64,000 bases of DNA. It comes from Bacteroidota bacterium. GTDB lineage: Bacteria; Bacteroidota; Bacteroidia; Flavobacteriales; Flavobacteriaceae. Of this stretch, positions 43,461-52,915 are shown one piece after another; position 1 is the first letter of the stretch, and each line of letters opens with the position of its first letter. The translations under genes and the position numbers were made by a program. The notes under the pieces are model-generated. The model ran no database searches and was not told the DNA's origin. It worked only from the letters and a program-made list of their open reading frames with translations. The stretch is taken from assembly GCA_018267095.1 (NCBI GenBank), contig JAFDZC010000018.1, forward strand, positions 124,001 to 188,000. The letters are read 5' to 3'.

Positions 43461-45470
43461 ATGGCATTAGATTCAAAAATTCCTCAGGGTCCTATTGCTG
43501 ACAAATGGACTAATCATAAAAATCATCTCAAATTAGTTGCGCCAAACAACCGTCCGAAAATTGACATTATCGTGGTGGGAACCGGTTTGGCCGGAGCTTC
43601 TGCGGCAGCTTCTTTTGGCGAGATGGGTTACAACGTAAAAGCATTTTGCTTTCAGGATTCACCAAGACGCGCGCACTCTATTGCCGCGCAAGGTGGAATC
43701 AACGCAGCTAAAAATTACCAAAACGACGGTGATAGTACTTATCGCTTGTTTTATGATACGATTAAAGGTGGCGACTACCGCGCTCGCGAAGCAAATGTGC
43801 ATCGTTTGGCCGAAGTATCCGGAAACATCATTGACCAATGCGTAGCGCAGGGTGTTCCGTTTGCTCGTGACTACGGCGGATTGCTCGATAACCGTTCATT
43901 TGGCGGAACACAAGTACAACGTACCTTTTATGCCGCCGGACAAACCGGACAACAATTGTTGCTCGGAGCTTATTCGGCATTATCAAGACAAATCGGGTTA
44001 GGACGCGTACAAATGTTTAACCGTCACGAAATGCTCGATTTGGTTAAAGTGGATGGAAAAGCCCGCGGAATTATCGCCAGAAACTTAGTAACCGGTGAAA
44101 TTGAGCGTCATTCAGCGCACGCTGTTATTATTGCCAGTGGTGGATACGGAAACGTTTATTTCCTTTCAACCAATGCGATGGGCAGTAACGTGACTGCCGG
44201 TTGGAAAGTGCATAAACAAGGCGCTTTATTCGCTAATCCGTGTTATGTACAAATTCACCCGACTTGTATTCCGGTGCACGGAACCAATCAATCTAAATTG
44301 ACTTTGATGTCAGAATCTTTGCGAAACTCAGGTAGAATTTGGGTTCCGAAGAAAAAAGAAGACGCTGAAGCTATTCGTGCCGGTAAATTAAAACCGACGC
44401 AAATTGCCGAAGAAGATCGCGATTATTACTTAGAGAGAAGATATCCTGCATTTGGGAACCTGGTGCCGCGCGACGTAGCTTCGAGAGCTGCCAAAGAGCG
44501 TTGTGATGCCGGTTACGGAATCGAAGCCAACGATACCAATGAAGGTGTTTATTTGGATTTCTCAACCGAGATTCAAAACAAAGGAAAACAAGCTGCTTTT
44601 GCACAAGGAAATCACAATCCTTCGGCAGAAGAAATCACGCGTTTAGGAAAGGCTTGGCTCGAAGAAAAATATGGAAACCTCTTTACGATGTACCAAAAAA
44701 TCACCGATGAAAATCCGTATGAAACTCCGATGAAGATTTATCCTGCGGTGCACTATACCATGGGTGGTGTTTGGGTTGATTACAACTTGCAATCTACTAT
44801 TCCGGGATGTTTTGTGGCAGGTGAAGCGAATTTCTCAGACCACGGAGCCAACCGTCTTGGCGCTTCGGCTTTGATGCAAGGTTTGGCCGATGGATATTTT
44901 GTCTTGCCATACACAGTTTCAGATTATTTGGCAGATGACATTCGTACGGGTAAAATTCCAACTAATTCACCTGAATTTGACGAGGCTGAGAAACGCGTAA
45001 AAGACTCCATTAACCGATTCTTAAACAACAACGGAAGCAAATCTGTTGATCATTTCCACAAGAAATTAGGTTTGATTATGTGGAATAAAGTAGGGATGGG
45101 TCGCAACGAAAAAGGCTTGACCGAAGCGATTTCAGAAATAGCTGCGCTCAAAGAAGAATTCTACAAAGATGTTTATGTTCCGGGAAATGCCGATGAGCTC
45201 AATCCGGAATTAGAAAAAGCATTGCGCGTGGCCGATTTTATCGAGTTGGGTCAATTGATGGCGATGGATGCTTTACAGCGTAAAGAATCTTGTGGCGGGC
45301 ACTTCCGTGAAGAATATCAAGATTCTGAAGGTGAAACTTTACGTGATGATGAAAACTTCAAATTTGTGGGCGCATGGGAATACCAAGGCGATGACATCAG
45401 CAAAGAAGTGCTTCACAAAGAAGAATTGAAATACGAGTTTATCAAAATTGCCGCTAGAAACTACAAATAA
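43461..45470 (+). CDS. sdhA: Succinate dehydrogenase/fumarate reductase flavoprotein
   Basis: 669 residues. Oxidises succinate to fumarate with covalent FAD. It has the dinucleotide-binding loop [17 protein letters not shown], the FAD-linking His in [18 protein letters not shown], the substrate region [14 protein letters not shown], and [17 protein letters not shown], in which the conserved Arg takes part in catalysis. The C-terminal helical part runs to residue 669; the length is typical of the Bacteroidota type-B enzyme. sdhB starts 8 nt later. Confidence 0.97.
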   Translation: MALDSKIPQGPIADKWTNHKNHLKLVAPNNRPKIDIIVVGTGLAGASAAASFGEMGYNVKAFCFQDSPRRAHSIAAQGGINAAKNYQNDGDSTYRLFYDTIKGGDYRAREANVHRLAEVSGNIIDQCVAQGVPFARDYGGLLDNRSFGGTQVQRTFYAAGQTGQQLLLGAYSALSRQIGLGRVQMFNRHEMLDLVKVDGKARGIIARNLVTGEIERHSAHAVIIASGGYGNVYFLSTNAMGSNVTAGWKVHKQGALFANPCYVQIHPTCIPVHGTNQSKLTLMSESLRNSGRIWVPKKKEDAEAIRAGKLKPTQIAEEDRDYYLERRYPAFGNLVPRDVASRAAKERCDAGYGIEANDTNEGVYLDFSTEIQNKGKQAAFAQGNHNPSAEEITRLGKAWLEEKYGNLFTMYQKITDENPYETPMKIYPAVHYTMGGVWVDYNLQSTIPGCFVAGEANFSDHGANRLGASALMQGLADGYFVLPYTVSDYLADDIRTGKIPTNSPEFDEAEKRVKDSINRFLNNNGSKSVDHFHKKLGLIMWNKVGMGRNEKGLTEAISEIAALKEEFYKDVYVPGNADELNPELEKALRVADFIELGQLMAMDALQRKESCGGHFREEYQDSEGETLRDDENFKFVGAWEYQGDDISKEVLHKEELKYEFIKIAARNYK

Positions 45471-45478
45471 TCAGAATT

Positions 45479-46240
45479 ATGTCTTCAGCTAAAAATATCA
45501 ATATAACCCTTAAAATTTGGCGTCAGAAAGATTCCAAAGCCAAGGGAAACATGGAAACCTATCAATTGGCCAATGTATCAACTGCCAGTTCGTTTCTTGA
45601 AATGCTTGATCAGCTTAATGAGCAATTGATCAATGAGCGCAAAGAGCCGGTTGCTTTTGACCACGATTGCCGTGAAGGAATTTGCGGTATGTGTTCTTTG
45701 TACATCAACGGTCGTGCGCACGGACCAGATACTGGAATCACCACTTGTCAGTTGCACATGCGTATGTTTAACGACGGCGATACTATTTATGTTGAGCCGT
45801 GGAGAAGTAAAGCATTTCCGGTCATCAAAGACTTGGTAGTTGATCGCAGCGCTTTTGATCGTATCCAACAAGCCGGCGGATTTGTTTCGGTCAATACTTC
45901 CGGAAGAACCATGGATGCTAATGCGATTCCGGTACCAAAACCTGATGCGGACAAAGCCTTTGAAGCGGCAGCGTGTATTGGTTGTGGCGCTTGCGTAGCG
46001 ACGTGTAAAAACGGTTCAGCAATGTTGTTTGTAGGCGCTAAAGTATCACAGTATGCATTGCTTCCGCAAGGAAAAGTCGAGGCTACCCAACGTGTGCTCA
46101 ATATGGTGCGTCAAATGGACGAAGAAGGTTTCGGAAACTGTACCAACACTGGGGCTTGTGAAATCGAATGTCCAAAAGGAATTTCACTTGAGAACATTGC
46201 TCGCATGAACCGCGAGTTTTTAAAAGCAAGTTTGTCTTAA
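45479..46240 (+). CDS. sdhB: Succinate dehydrogenase iron-sulfur subunit
   Basis: 253 residues. Carries electrons from FAD to quinone. The [2Fe-2S] ligands lie in CREGICGMC with a following TTCQ, the [4Fe-4S] set in [11 protein letters not shown], and the [3Fe-4S] set in [11 protein letters not shown] with CP. All cluster cysteines are present. It ends the sdhCAB operon and is followed by an intrinsic terminator. Confidence 0.97.
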   Translation: MSSAKNINITLKIWRQKDSKAKGNMETYQLANVSTASSFLEMLDQLNEQLINERKEPVAFDHDCREGICGMCSLYINGRAHGPDTGITTCQLHMRMFNDGDTIYVEPWRSKAFPVIKDLVVDRSAFDRIQQAGGFVSVNTSGRTMDANAIPVPKPDADKAFEAAACIGCGACVATCKNGSAMLFVGAKVSQYALLPQGKVEATQRVLNMVRQMDEEGFGNCTNTGACEIECPKGISLENIARMNREFLKASLS

Positions 46241-46261
46241 AGACAAATACATTATAAGATT

Positions 46262-46290
46262 AAAATCCCGGCTTTTTAGTTGGGATTTTT
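46262..46290 (+). terminator. Terminator of sdhCAB
   Basis: AAAATCCC pairs with GGGATTTT around a 12-nt loop, followed by T residues. Confidence 0.8.
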
Positions 46291-46303
46291 TATTTTTATC
46301 TCT

Positions 46304-47071
46304 ATGAAAGTAGCTTTAGTTCAAACTTCATTGGTTTGGGAAAATCCATCGGCCAATCGTCAAATAATCGAAGAAAAGATTCATAAAATCAGTTCAGAAG
46401 TTGATTTGATTGTCTTGCCCGAGATGTTTACGACCGGTTTTACCATGCAACCGCAATTAATCGCTGAAGATTTCCCCGGCGAAACTTTAGTTTGGTTGCA
46501 ACGTTTATCAGCACAAAAAAACGCAGCGATTACAGGAAGTATAGCGGTACGTGAAAATGAAAACTTCTATAACCGATTGTTGTTTGTCAAACCAGACGGG
46601 CCTTGGCAATCTTATGACAAAAGACATTTGTTTTCTTTGGCCGGTGAAGATCAAGTCTATACAGCCGGAAAAGAAAAATTAATCATTGAGTACAAAGGAT
46701 TTCGAATTTGTCCGCTGATTTGCTATGATTTGCGTTTTCCGGTTTTCTCGCGCAACAATGAAGAATATGACCTTTTGATTTATGTGGCCAATTGGCCAGA
46801 AGTGCGAATTGCCGCCTGGAACACCTTACTAGCAGCTAGAGCCATCGAAAATCAATCTTATGTAGTTGCGGTCAATCGAGTCGGTGATGATGCCAATAAA
46901 CACCGTTATGTTGGTCATTCACAAGTGATCGATGCTTTAGGCGATTTATTGCTGGAACCTCAAGAAATAGAAGATGTGTACACTGTGTCATTAAGCCTAG
47001 AACATCTGACACAAATTCGTCAAAAGTTTAGATTTTTGGCTGATCGAGATTTGTTTACTTTTTTAGAATAA
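46304..47071 (+). CDS. Nitrilase-superfamily amidohydrolase (omega-amidase-like)
   Basis: 255 residues from ATG 46304. The catalytic Glu-Lys-Cys triad is seen in VLPEMFTTGF, YDKRHLFSLAGE and CYDLRFPVFSR. YAFV/Nit2-type relatives hydrolyse omega-amides such as alpha-ketoglutaramate, a metabolite repair role, and the order of motifs and the FTMQP segment fit that group. Cytoplasmic. The last 17 nt overlap the end of the convergent Ig-like lipoprotein gene. Confidence 0.87.
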   Translation: MKVALVQTSLVWENPSANRQIIEEKIHKISSEVDLIVLPEMFTTGFTMQPQLIAEDFPGETLVWLQRLSAQKNAAITGSIAVRENENFYNRLLFVKPDGPWQSYDKRHLFSLAGEDQVYTAGKEKLIIEYKGFRICPLICYDLRFPVFSRNNEEYDLLIYVANWPEVRIAAWNTLLAARAIENQSYVVAVNRVGDDANKHRYVGHSQVIDALGDLLLEPQEIEDVYTVSLSLEHLTQIRQKFRFLADRDLFTFLE

Positions 47072-48680
47072 AAGTCTGCTGAACATCCCAATTGGCCCGA
47101 ATGTCAATGTTTTTAGGAAAATAGATTACTTCTTCGGGTTGGAGTTTTTGGAGGTAATTACCGGTATCCCATATACCATTTTTATTGTTATCACAGATAA
47201 TGCGTAAAGTATATAAGTCCGGTTTGATTAATTCAAAATTAATTGTGCCGGGTTTTTCATGAATCATTGAGTATTGAACGACGCCATTTTTATCCGTAAG
47301 CTCAACAATGATGGGGTATTGTTTGACGTTTTCTACATCCAATCGAAGGTTTCCGTAATCAGAAATATTCTTGGTTTCAAATTCATAAAGGATAGGTTTT
47401 TTATTCAAGTGATCAAAAAAGTCTAGTAATCCGCCCGAAGCCATTTTTAGGCTGTATTTGGTGAGTGGCTCTTTTTTAAAATCCAAGTGAATGGTCAAAT
47501 TCATTTCGTCGTAAATCAATTTAAAGGGAATTTTTTGAGTTGTGTCTTTGGCGGTAATGCTGATTTTTGACTCGTCGATTTTTGATAAAGGAATGTTGAT
47601 TTTGAGCGAGATAGGCTCGGTTAATCCCAAAAACTTTGATTGAATAGGGTTGATTTTTAAAGAATCAGCTTTTTGATTTCGGATTTTAAAAGTAAAAGAT
47701 TGATTGTATTTTCGATTGTTGACCACCACATCGAGCGAATCAACTTCTGATTTTTGAAGCTTGATTGGTTTAAACCACAAAATCATGGAGTCTTTATCAG
47801 TCACTTTGCTGATTTTGTGCGGATAGATTGCTTTATTTCTTTTGAGTTCGACCTTTAGGTCTTTTGGATCTCCATCATATCCTAAGTAAGCCGAAGCTGC
47901 TGAATTTTGAATAGGTTTGTATGCCTTAAATACCTGGACTTCTTGAAATAATTTTATTTCAAAAGCTTCGGTGCTCGGAAGATTAATCGGAGCGTTTAAA
48001 AAACCAATTTTTTCAGATTTAGGGTCAAAACGGTGATTTTTATTGTCATCTTTTAGACCAACAAGAACATACTTACCGGCTTTTATATTTTCTATTTTAA
48101 AAACACCTGAAGTATCTGCAGAATTGGTAATATATCTTGGATTTTGCTTAAAAACGGCTGAGTCGGTATACTTTTCATTAACTTCATAAAGCATGATGCT
48201 CAGATCTTTGTCCTTCTGCTTTGATAAAGCATCTTTTACCGAGCCTTCAACTTGCAACGAATCGATAAAAGCTCCGGTCGAGAAAACATATTTAAAATCT
48301 TTATACGGATTCCCTTCATTGAAATCTTGGATGCTTTGCCCGAAATTGAGATTATATGTGGTGTTGGGTTGTAAATCTTCTAAAAACTCGACAGAAACAG
48401 TTTTCGCCGCATTGAGCGGAAGAATTCTCGGTGTTTTCTCAAGTGGTGGCGAAATAATCAGTTGTTTGTTGATGTCTTTTAGCTTCACATATTCGTCAAA
48501 AGTCAACTTGATTACTTTATCGTTGAAATGGGTTGTATAGTTTTTTGGTAAACTAATTTTTAAAACTGGAGCTAAAGTGTCTTTATCGCCACCAGTAATG
48601 GTCCCGCGTTTGGCACAATTAGCGAACAACAAGCCAATAGCTATGAACAATAAAAGAAATTTCTTTTTCACAAACTTCAC
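47055..48680 (-). CDS. Ig-like domain lipoprotein
   Basis: 541 residues starting with GTG (a second GTG three codons on, 48671, is equally possible). The lipoprotein signal peptide ends LLFANC. The mature N-terminus TGGDKDTLAPVLKISLPKN leads into a bacterial Ig-like (SbsA/BIG5-type) domain with YVKLKDINKQLIISPPLEKTP and NTTYNLNFGQSIQDFNEGNPYK. A carboxypeptidase-regulatory-like segment follows (ADTSGVFKIENIKAGKYVLVGLKDDNKNHRFD, about 190-230), and more beta-rich sequence reaches the end. It is a common Bacteroidota envelope protein of unknown role, probably anchored in the outer membrane. Confidence 0.82.
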   Translation of the reverse strand: MKFVKKKFLLLFIAIGLLFANCAKRGTITGGDKDTLAPVLKISLPKNYTTHFNDKVIKLTFDEYVKLKDINKQLIISPPLEKTPRILPLNAAKTVSVEFLEDLQPNTTYNLNFGQSIQDFNEGNPYKDFKYVFSTGAFIDSLQVEGSVKDALSKQKDKDLSIMLYEVNEKYTDSAVFKQNPRYITNSADTSGVFKIENIKAGKYVLVGLKDDNKNHRFDPKSEKIGFLNAPINLPSTEAFEIKLFQEVQVFKAYKPIQNSAASAYLGYDGDPKDLKVELKRNKAIYPHKISKVTDKDSMILWFKPIKLQKSEVDSLDVVVNNRKYNQSFTFKIRNQKADSLKINPIQSKFLGLTEPISLKINIPLSKIDESKISITAKDTTQKIPFKLIYDEMNLTIHLDFKKEPLTKYSLKMASGGLLDFFDHLNKKPILYEFETKNISDYGNLRLDVENVKQYPIIVELTDKNGVVQYSMIHEKPGTINFELIKPDLYTLRIICDNNKNGIWDTGNYLQKLQPEEVIYFPKNIDIRANWDVQQTFILKK

Positions 48681-48820
48681 GATTTACGGTTACAAAGTAA
48701 CGATTATATTCTAGTTTTTAGAAAAATTTGTTTTGAGTAAAAATGGCTATCAAATTTTTAAAAATAAATTTCTGAATAACAATTGTTTAAAATAATATAG
48801 TATTTAATTACACAAAAATT

Positions 48821-49504
48821 TTATTGACTCATAGCCATACAAACAATACTAATTTTAACCTCAGGTATTTTAAGCAAAGCTCTGCAGCAAGCCTCAAGTG
48901 TAGAGCCGGTAGTGAGGACATCATCAATCAAAAGTATGTGTTGCCCGCTGAATTTTTCGGGCTCAACTACATCAAATATATTTTGTTTCTGAACTTCTGT
49001 CCGGCCCAGTAAATTTTTCTTGGTCTGAGTTTTTGAATAAACGGTTCTTATGAGCAACGATTCTATCAATGGAATTTTAAGTTCTTCTGAAAGGCTTTTG
49101 CCAAAACTAATCACCTGATTATATCCACGCTCTTTTAACTTTCTGGGATGCAAAGGCACAGGCACGATTAGATCCATTTGACTGATAATATCCAGTTGTT
49201 TTAAATCTGAAGCGTACCATTGTCCAAATAGGGTTCCAACTTCTTGCATTTCTTGGTATTTCAACGCGTGAATAATGGGCTGAAGCAATCCTTTTTTGTG
49301 ATAAAAAGCAAATGCAGAAACATGATTGACAGGTATTTTTCCGTAAAATTTACGGTAAGCTTCATTGTCAGGATTTAAATGATGCAATGTCTGAGGAATT
49401 TCATGACGACAGTGGAGACAGATGGTTTTTTCTCCGGCCAAAAGCAATTGGCTGCATCCCAAACAGACCTCGGGAAAGAAAAGGTTTAATAGGCTTTGAA
49501 ACAT
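48821..49504 (-). CDS. comF: ComF-family phosphoribosyltransferase-like protein
   Basis: 227 residues from the ATG at 49504; the 31-codon upstream extension would run into the glyS promoter region. The N-terminus has a four-cysteine zinc finger (VCLGC and ICLHC). The rest is a type I phosphoribosyltransferase fold with PVPLHPRKLKERGYNQ and the PRPP loop ILLIDDVLTTGSTLEACC. ComF proteins support DNA uptake and transformation in Gram-positives and Haemophilus (ComFC/GntX). Here it stands alone, divergent from glyS. Confidence 0.9.
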   Translation of the reverse strand: MFQSLLNLFFPEVCLGCSQLLLAGEKTICLHCRHEIPQTLHHLNPDNEAYRKFYGKIPVNHVSAFAFYHKKGLLQPIIHALKYQEMQEVGTLFGQWYASDLKQLDIISQMDLIVPVPLHPRKLKERGYNQVISFGKSLSEELKIPLIESLLIRTVYSKTQTKKNLLGRTEVQKQNIFDVVEPEKFSGQHILLIDDVLTTGSTLEACCRALLKIPEVKISIVCMAMSQ

Positions 49505-49583
49505 ATGAATGGCGTTTATAAAAATAAAAGTACAAAAAAACAGATTTGAATCTGCCAAAGTACTGTTTTTAATGTGCTTTTTA

Positions 49584-49591
49584 TATTTTTG
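49584..49591 (+). promoter_or_regulatory. Promoter -7 element of glyS
   Basis: TATTTTTG, ending 7 nt before the ATG, so the leader is only a few bases. Confidence 0.5.
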
Positions 49592-49598
49592 CAGCACT

Positions 49599-51143
49599 AT
49601 GGCAAAACAAGAAGATTTATTTAAAAATGTAGTTTCGCACGCAAAAGAATACGGATTTATTTTTCCGTCAAGCGAAATTTATGATGGATTGAGCGCAGTG
49701 TATGATTATGCTCAAAACGGAGTTGAACTCAAGAAAAACATTCGTGAGTATTGGTGGAAGGCAATGGTGCAAATGCATGACAATATTGTCGGGCTGGATG
49801 CGGCTATTTTGATGCATCCCACAACTTGGAAGGCTTCCGGCCATGTGGATGCGTTCAACGATCCACTCATTGACAACAAAGATTCCAAAAAGCGTTATCG
49901 AGCGGATGTTTTGATTGAAGATTATGCCGAAAAATTACAGCAAAAAGCGCAAAAAGAAATTGACAAAGCACGCGAACGTTTCGGTGATGCTTTTGATGAA
50001 CAACAATTCATCACAACCAACCAGCGTGTCGTTGAATATCTAGCCAAAAAGAAAACCATTCTTGAGCGTATGGCTAAATCTCTAGATAGTGGGGATTTAG
50101 ACGATGTAAAAGCATTGATTGAAGAACTCGAAATCGCTTGTCCGGAAAGCGGTTCAAAAAATTGGACCGATGTTAAACAATTTAATTTGATGTTTGGAAC
50201 CAAACTGGGCGCTTCTGCAGAAAATGCCATGGATTTGTATTTGCGTCCGGAAACAGCCCAAGGAATTTTTGTCAACTTTTTGAATGTTCAAAAAAGCGGA
50301 CGCATGAAGATTCCTTTTGGAATTGCGCAAACCGGAAAAGCCTTCAGAAATGAAATTGTGGCGCGGCAGTTTATCTTTAGAATGCGCGAATTCGAGCAAA
50401 TGGAAATGCAGTTTTTTGTTCGTCCGGGCGAAGAGATGAAATGGTACGAATTCTGGAAAGAAACTCGCTTAAAATGGCATTTATCTCTAGGTTTAGGCGA
50501 AAAGAACTACCGTTTTCACGATCACGAAAAACTAGCGCATTACGCCAATGCAGCGGCTGATATTGAGTTTAATTTTCCATTCGGCTTCAAAGAATTAGAA
50601 GGAATTCATTCCAGAACGGACTTTGATTTAAAAGCGCACGAACAATATTCGGGCAAAAAGCTTCAATATTTTGACCCGGAAACCAATTCGAATTATGTGC
50701 CTTATGTGGTAGAGACTTCGGTTGGTTTGGATAGAATGTTTTTAGCCGTTTTCTCAAATTCACTCTGTGATGAAGTTTTAGAAGACGGAAGTACTAGAAC
50801 CGTTTTGCGCTTACCAAGTGTATTAGCACCTACCAAAGCTGCGATTTTACCGCTTGTAAAGAAAGATGGCTTACCAGAGTTGTCTCAAAAAATTATGGAT
50901 GAACTCAAATGGGATTTCAAAGTTTCATATGACGAAAAAGACGCTGTCGGAAGAAGATATCGCCGTCAAGATGCTTTGGGAACGCCATTCTGTATTACAG
51001 TTGATCATCAATCATTAGAAGACGCAACCGTTACGATTCGCCACCGCGATAGTATGAAACAAGATCGAGTTAAAATTTCTGAATTAAGAAGTATCATTGA
51101 TCATGAAGTTTCTATGAGAACATGGCTGTTGAAGACAGTGTAA
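49599..51143 (+). CDS. glyS: Glycyl-tRNA synthetase (class II, homodimeric type)
   Basis: 514 residues from ATG 49599. An upstream open extension overlaps the promoter. Class II motifs are seen: motif 1 region FIFPSSEIYDGLSAVYDYAQNG, motif 2 FRNEIVARQFIFRMREFEQMEMQFF and motif 3 VETSVGLDRMFLAVF. The anticodon-binding domain covers about 400-514 (TKAAILPLVKKDGL). It is the eukaryote/archaea-like alpha2 type, not the alpha2beta2 GlyQS type. The ending hairpin may serve the convergent P63C-like gene too. Confidence 0.96.
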   Translation: MAKQEDLFKNVVSHAKEYGFIFPSSEIYDGLSAVYDYAQNGVELKKNIREYWWKAMVQMHDNIVGLDAAILMHPTTWKASGHVDAFNDPLIDNKDSKKRYRADVLIEDYAEKLQQKAQKEIDKARERFGDAFDEQQFITTNQRVVEYLAKKKTILERMAKSLDSGDLDDVKALIEELEIACPESGSKNWTDVKQFNLMFGTKLGASAENAMDLYLRPETAQGIFVNFLNVQKSGRMKIPFGIAQTGKAFRNEIVARQFIFRMREFEQMEMQFFVRPGEEMKWYEFWKETRLKWHLSLGLGEKNYRFHDHEKLAHYANAAADIEFNFPFGFKELEGIHSRTDFDLKAHEQYSGKKLQYFDPETNSNYVPYVVETSVGLDRMFLAVFSNSLCDEVLEDGSTRTVLRLPSVLAPTKAAILPLVKKDGLPELSQKIMDELKWDFKVSYDEKDAVGRRYRRQDALGTPFCITVDHQSLEDATVTIRHRDSMKQDRVKISELRSIIDHEVSMRTWLLKTV

Positions 51144-51163
51144 AATTCTTCTAATTTATATAG

Positions 51164-51190
51164 AAAAGCCTGCAAAACAGCTGGCTTTTT
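51164..51190 (+). terminator. Terminator of glyS, possibly bidirectional
   Basis: AAAAGCC pairs with GGCTTTT around a 12-nt loop, with T-rich sequence on the plus side and TTTTC on the minus side. Confidence 0.7.
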
Positions 51191-52137
51191 CATTTTACCA
51201 ACTTCTTTAAAATTTGATTAAAATCAGATAAAATTATTTCAGATTTCTTGTCGGCTTTTGTGTCTAAATAGACTTCGTTTGTAGTTGGAGGATAACTTCT
51301 GTGAAGCAATTGATCAAAAATAAATCGATCGCCAGCAGATTGTTTTATCAGAACCAAAATTTGCTCTAAATAATCATTCAATGCTTCAAAGATCTGGTTT
51401 TTGGGTTGTGTAAATTTCTTTTGGTAAATTCTTTTGGGCTTTTTATTCAGGGAAAGCTCTCGTATATCATTTGGAAGATGTGTCGAGAAAATTTTATAGA
51501 ATAAATGAATGATTATTTCGGTTTTGCTTTCAATATTTTCCCAGGTTTGTCGCTCCAATTTCATGACCTTCTCGAAAAATGAATTCGGCAAATGCGATAT
51601 CCAATAAAACATGGGTTCTTCTTTTTTTTCTAAAAGTTTATTTTGAATCAGAAGTTTGTTCCTTTTTCTGAAATGATTCAAACCGCTTACTTCATTTATT
51701 ATTTTCTTGATCGATTGACCATGGGTTTGTTTGACAAAAACTTCAGCGTTTTTTCCATATTTTATTTGTGAGGCGTTCAATAAGCCTTCGATTTTAGCTG
51801 ACATAAGTATCTCGAAAGTTTGCGACATTATCTTATGGCTGACTACTTGAATTTGACGTCCTTCAGCACCATGTTTTTTTATTTCAATGTTTTTGGGATG
51901 ATTGTATGCCTGTAATAGATGCTCGGGTATTTCTTTGAATTTCGAGAGCGATATAAGTAAATTTAGCAACCACAACTCAGATTTACCTTCATATCCCAAT
52001 GCTTTCTGAAGAGAATGAATCTCGACAACGCGTTTCTTATTTTTAGTGATAAAACAATGGATAGGTTGCAATCCATCCACTTTTATTGGCGATTGAAATG
52101 AGCCAAATTGAATATATGCTTTTTTGGCCGTCTTCAT
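51190..52137 (-). CDS. P63C-like protein coupled to a transposase-derived zinc-ribbon protein
   Basis: 315 residues. The layout follows the P63C-domain proteins of phages and mobile elements: HCFITKNKKRVVEIHSLQKALGY near the start, a middle part TFEILMSAKIEGLLNASQ, the HLPNSFFEKVMKLERQTW segment (about 185-203) in place of the usual FPDEFYKEIFRLNGW, and THLPNDIRELSLNKKPKRIY. LIKQSAGDRFIFDQLLHRSYPP at the end matches the usual closing helix and AFP motif. Similarity is of pattern, not strong identity. P63C function is unknown. The start overlaps the upstream gene by 4 nt (ATGA), so translation is coupled. It is highly basic and rich in Lys, so nucleic-acid binding is possible. Confidence 0.6.
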   Translation of the reverse strand: MKTAKKAYIQFGSFQSPIKVDGLQPIHCFITKNKKRVVEIHSLQKALGYEGKSELWLLNLLISLSKFKEIPEHLLQAYNHPKNIEIKKHGAEGRQIQVVSHKIMSQTFEILMSAKIEGLLNASQIKYGKNAEVFVKQTHGQSIKKIINEVSGLNHFRKRNKLLIQNKLLEKKEEPMFYWISHLPNSFFEKVMKLERQTWENIESKTEIIIHLFYKIFSTHLPNDIRELSLNKKPKRIYQKKFTQPKNQIFEALNDYLEQILVLIKQSAGDRFIFDQLLHRSYPPTTNEVYLDTKADKKSEIILSDFNQILKKLVK

Positions 52138-52625
52138 TTAGGCTGCTGTAACTGTTGAAGCCACTGAATCATATCGAGTTTTTCTTCTATGAATTGCTCT
52201 TTGACCTCAAGAGGTTTTGGGGCTTTCTTTTCGGTTTTTGTCTTTTTAGGTTTATTCAATGCATAGTAAGCCTTGATTCTCTTAATGATATACCAAGCTG
52301 TTTTTTGGGTTAAATTTAGTTCTATAGCCATTTCAACTGAGCTAATTCTGGGTTTGCCTTCGGTTACCAACCAAATAGCTGCATACCATTTTCTGAGTTC
52401 AATTTTTGAGTTGTGAAAAAGCGTTCCGGTTTTAGCATTGAAGTATTTTCCGGTGTTTTTGCATTTATACAAGCGTCCGCGACATTTATAAACCTTCGAT
52501 GCCGGATCAAACGGACTCACTACATGCGGATTCCAACGAAGCTTCTCTAGATGCTCAAGACAACTTTCTTCGTCTTGAAAAGCGTTTAAAATTTCTGCAA
52601 CGCTTTTAAAATCAAGATTTACCAT
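52134..52625 (-). CDS. IS1595-type transposase N-terminal domain as stand-alone protein
   Basis: 163 residues from ATG 52625. Residues about 17-75 have the IS1595 zinc-ribbon pattern (CLEHLEKLRWNP, then YKCKNTGKYFNAKTGTLFHNSKIELRKWYAAIW), and about 85-115 form the following helix-turn-helix (SSVEMAIELNLTQKTAWYIIKRI). The ISXO2 DDE catalytic domain that should follow is absent; a Lys/Pro-rich tail ends the protein. The first CxxC is SPFD and the second is reduced to one Cys (C55), so zinc binding is doubtful. It looks like a domesticated DNA-binding module, not a transposase, and is coupled to the P63C-like gene. Confidence 0.72.
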   Translation of the reverse strand: MVNLDFKSVAEILNAFQDEESCLEHLEKLRWNPHVVSPFDPASKVYKCRGRLYKCKNTGKYFNAKTGTLFHNSKIELRKWYAAIWLVTEGKPRISSVEMAIELNLTQKTAWYIIKRIKAYYALNKPKKTKTEKKAPKPLEVKEQFIEEKLDMIQWLQQLQQPK

Positions 52626-52915
52626 GTAAAATGTCAATTTTATTAATTAGTGTAAAATTATATATATTTTAATATAAAACTCAATTTTCTGAATTAAAAA
52701 TTCATTGCAAATGCAGTTTGACGAGTTTTTTTGCTGTTGATAAAATAATGTTAACAATGTGGATAATTCTATCAACAATCCGAAAATTAAGTTATCAAAA
52801 AATGTAATTTAGCACAGTCTGAAAATGAGCTTAAACCCAAAAAGACTGCCCCAAGCATCTACTTGTAACTCATTCAACCGGTCTAATGCTGCCCTATATT
52901 TATAGTAAAGCTTAG
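52626..52915. promoter_or_regulatory. Divergent intergenic region with DnaA-box-like cluster and inverted repeat
   Basis: 290 bases between two divergent genes. The part next to the minus-strand gene (52640-52705) is extremely AT-rich. Then TGTTGATA (52735-52742) and TATCAACA (52770-52777) form a perfect 8-bp inverted repeat. Between them is TGTGGATAA (52758-52766), the exact complement of the DnaA box TTATCCACA. TGTTGATAA at 52735 is one mismatch away. TATATTTA (52895-52902) is a weak -7 element for the LytTR gene. Confidence 0.45.

Noticed and set aside
51190-52637. Intact IS1595 insertion sequence
   Set aside because: No DDE domain, no inverted ends and no target duplication were found.
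52640-52800. Chromosomal replication origin
   Set aside because: Only one perfect DnaA box, no dnaA or other origin-linked gene nearby, and gene orientation does not switch here. Kept only as a DnaA-box-like cluster.
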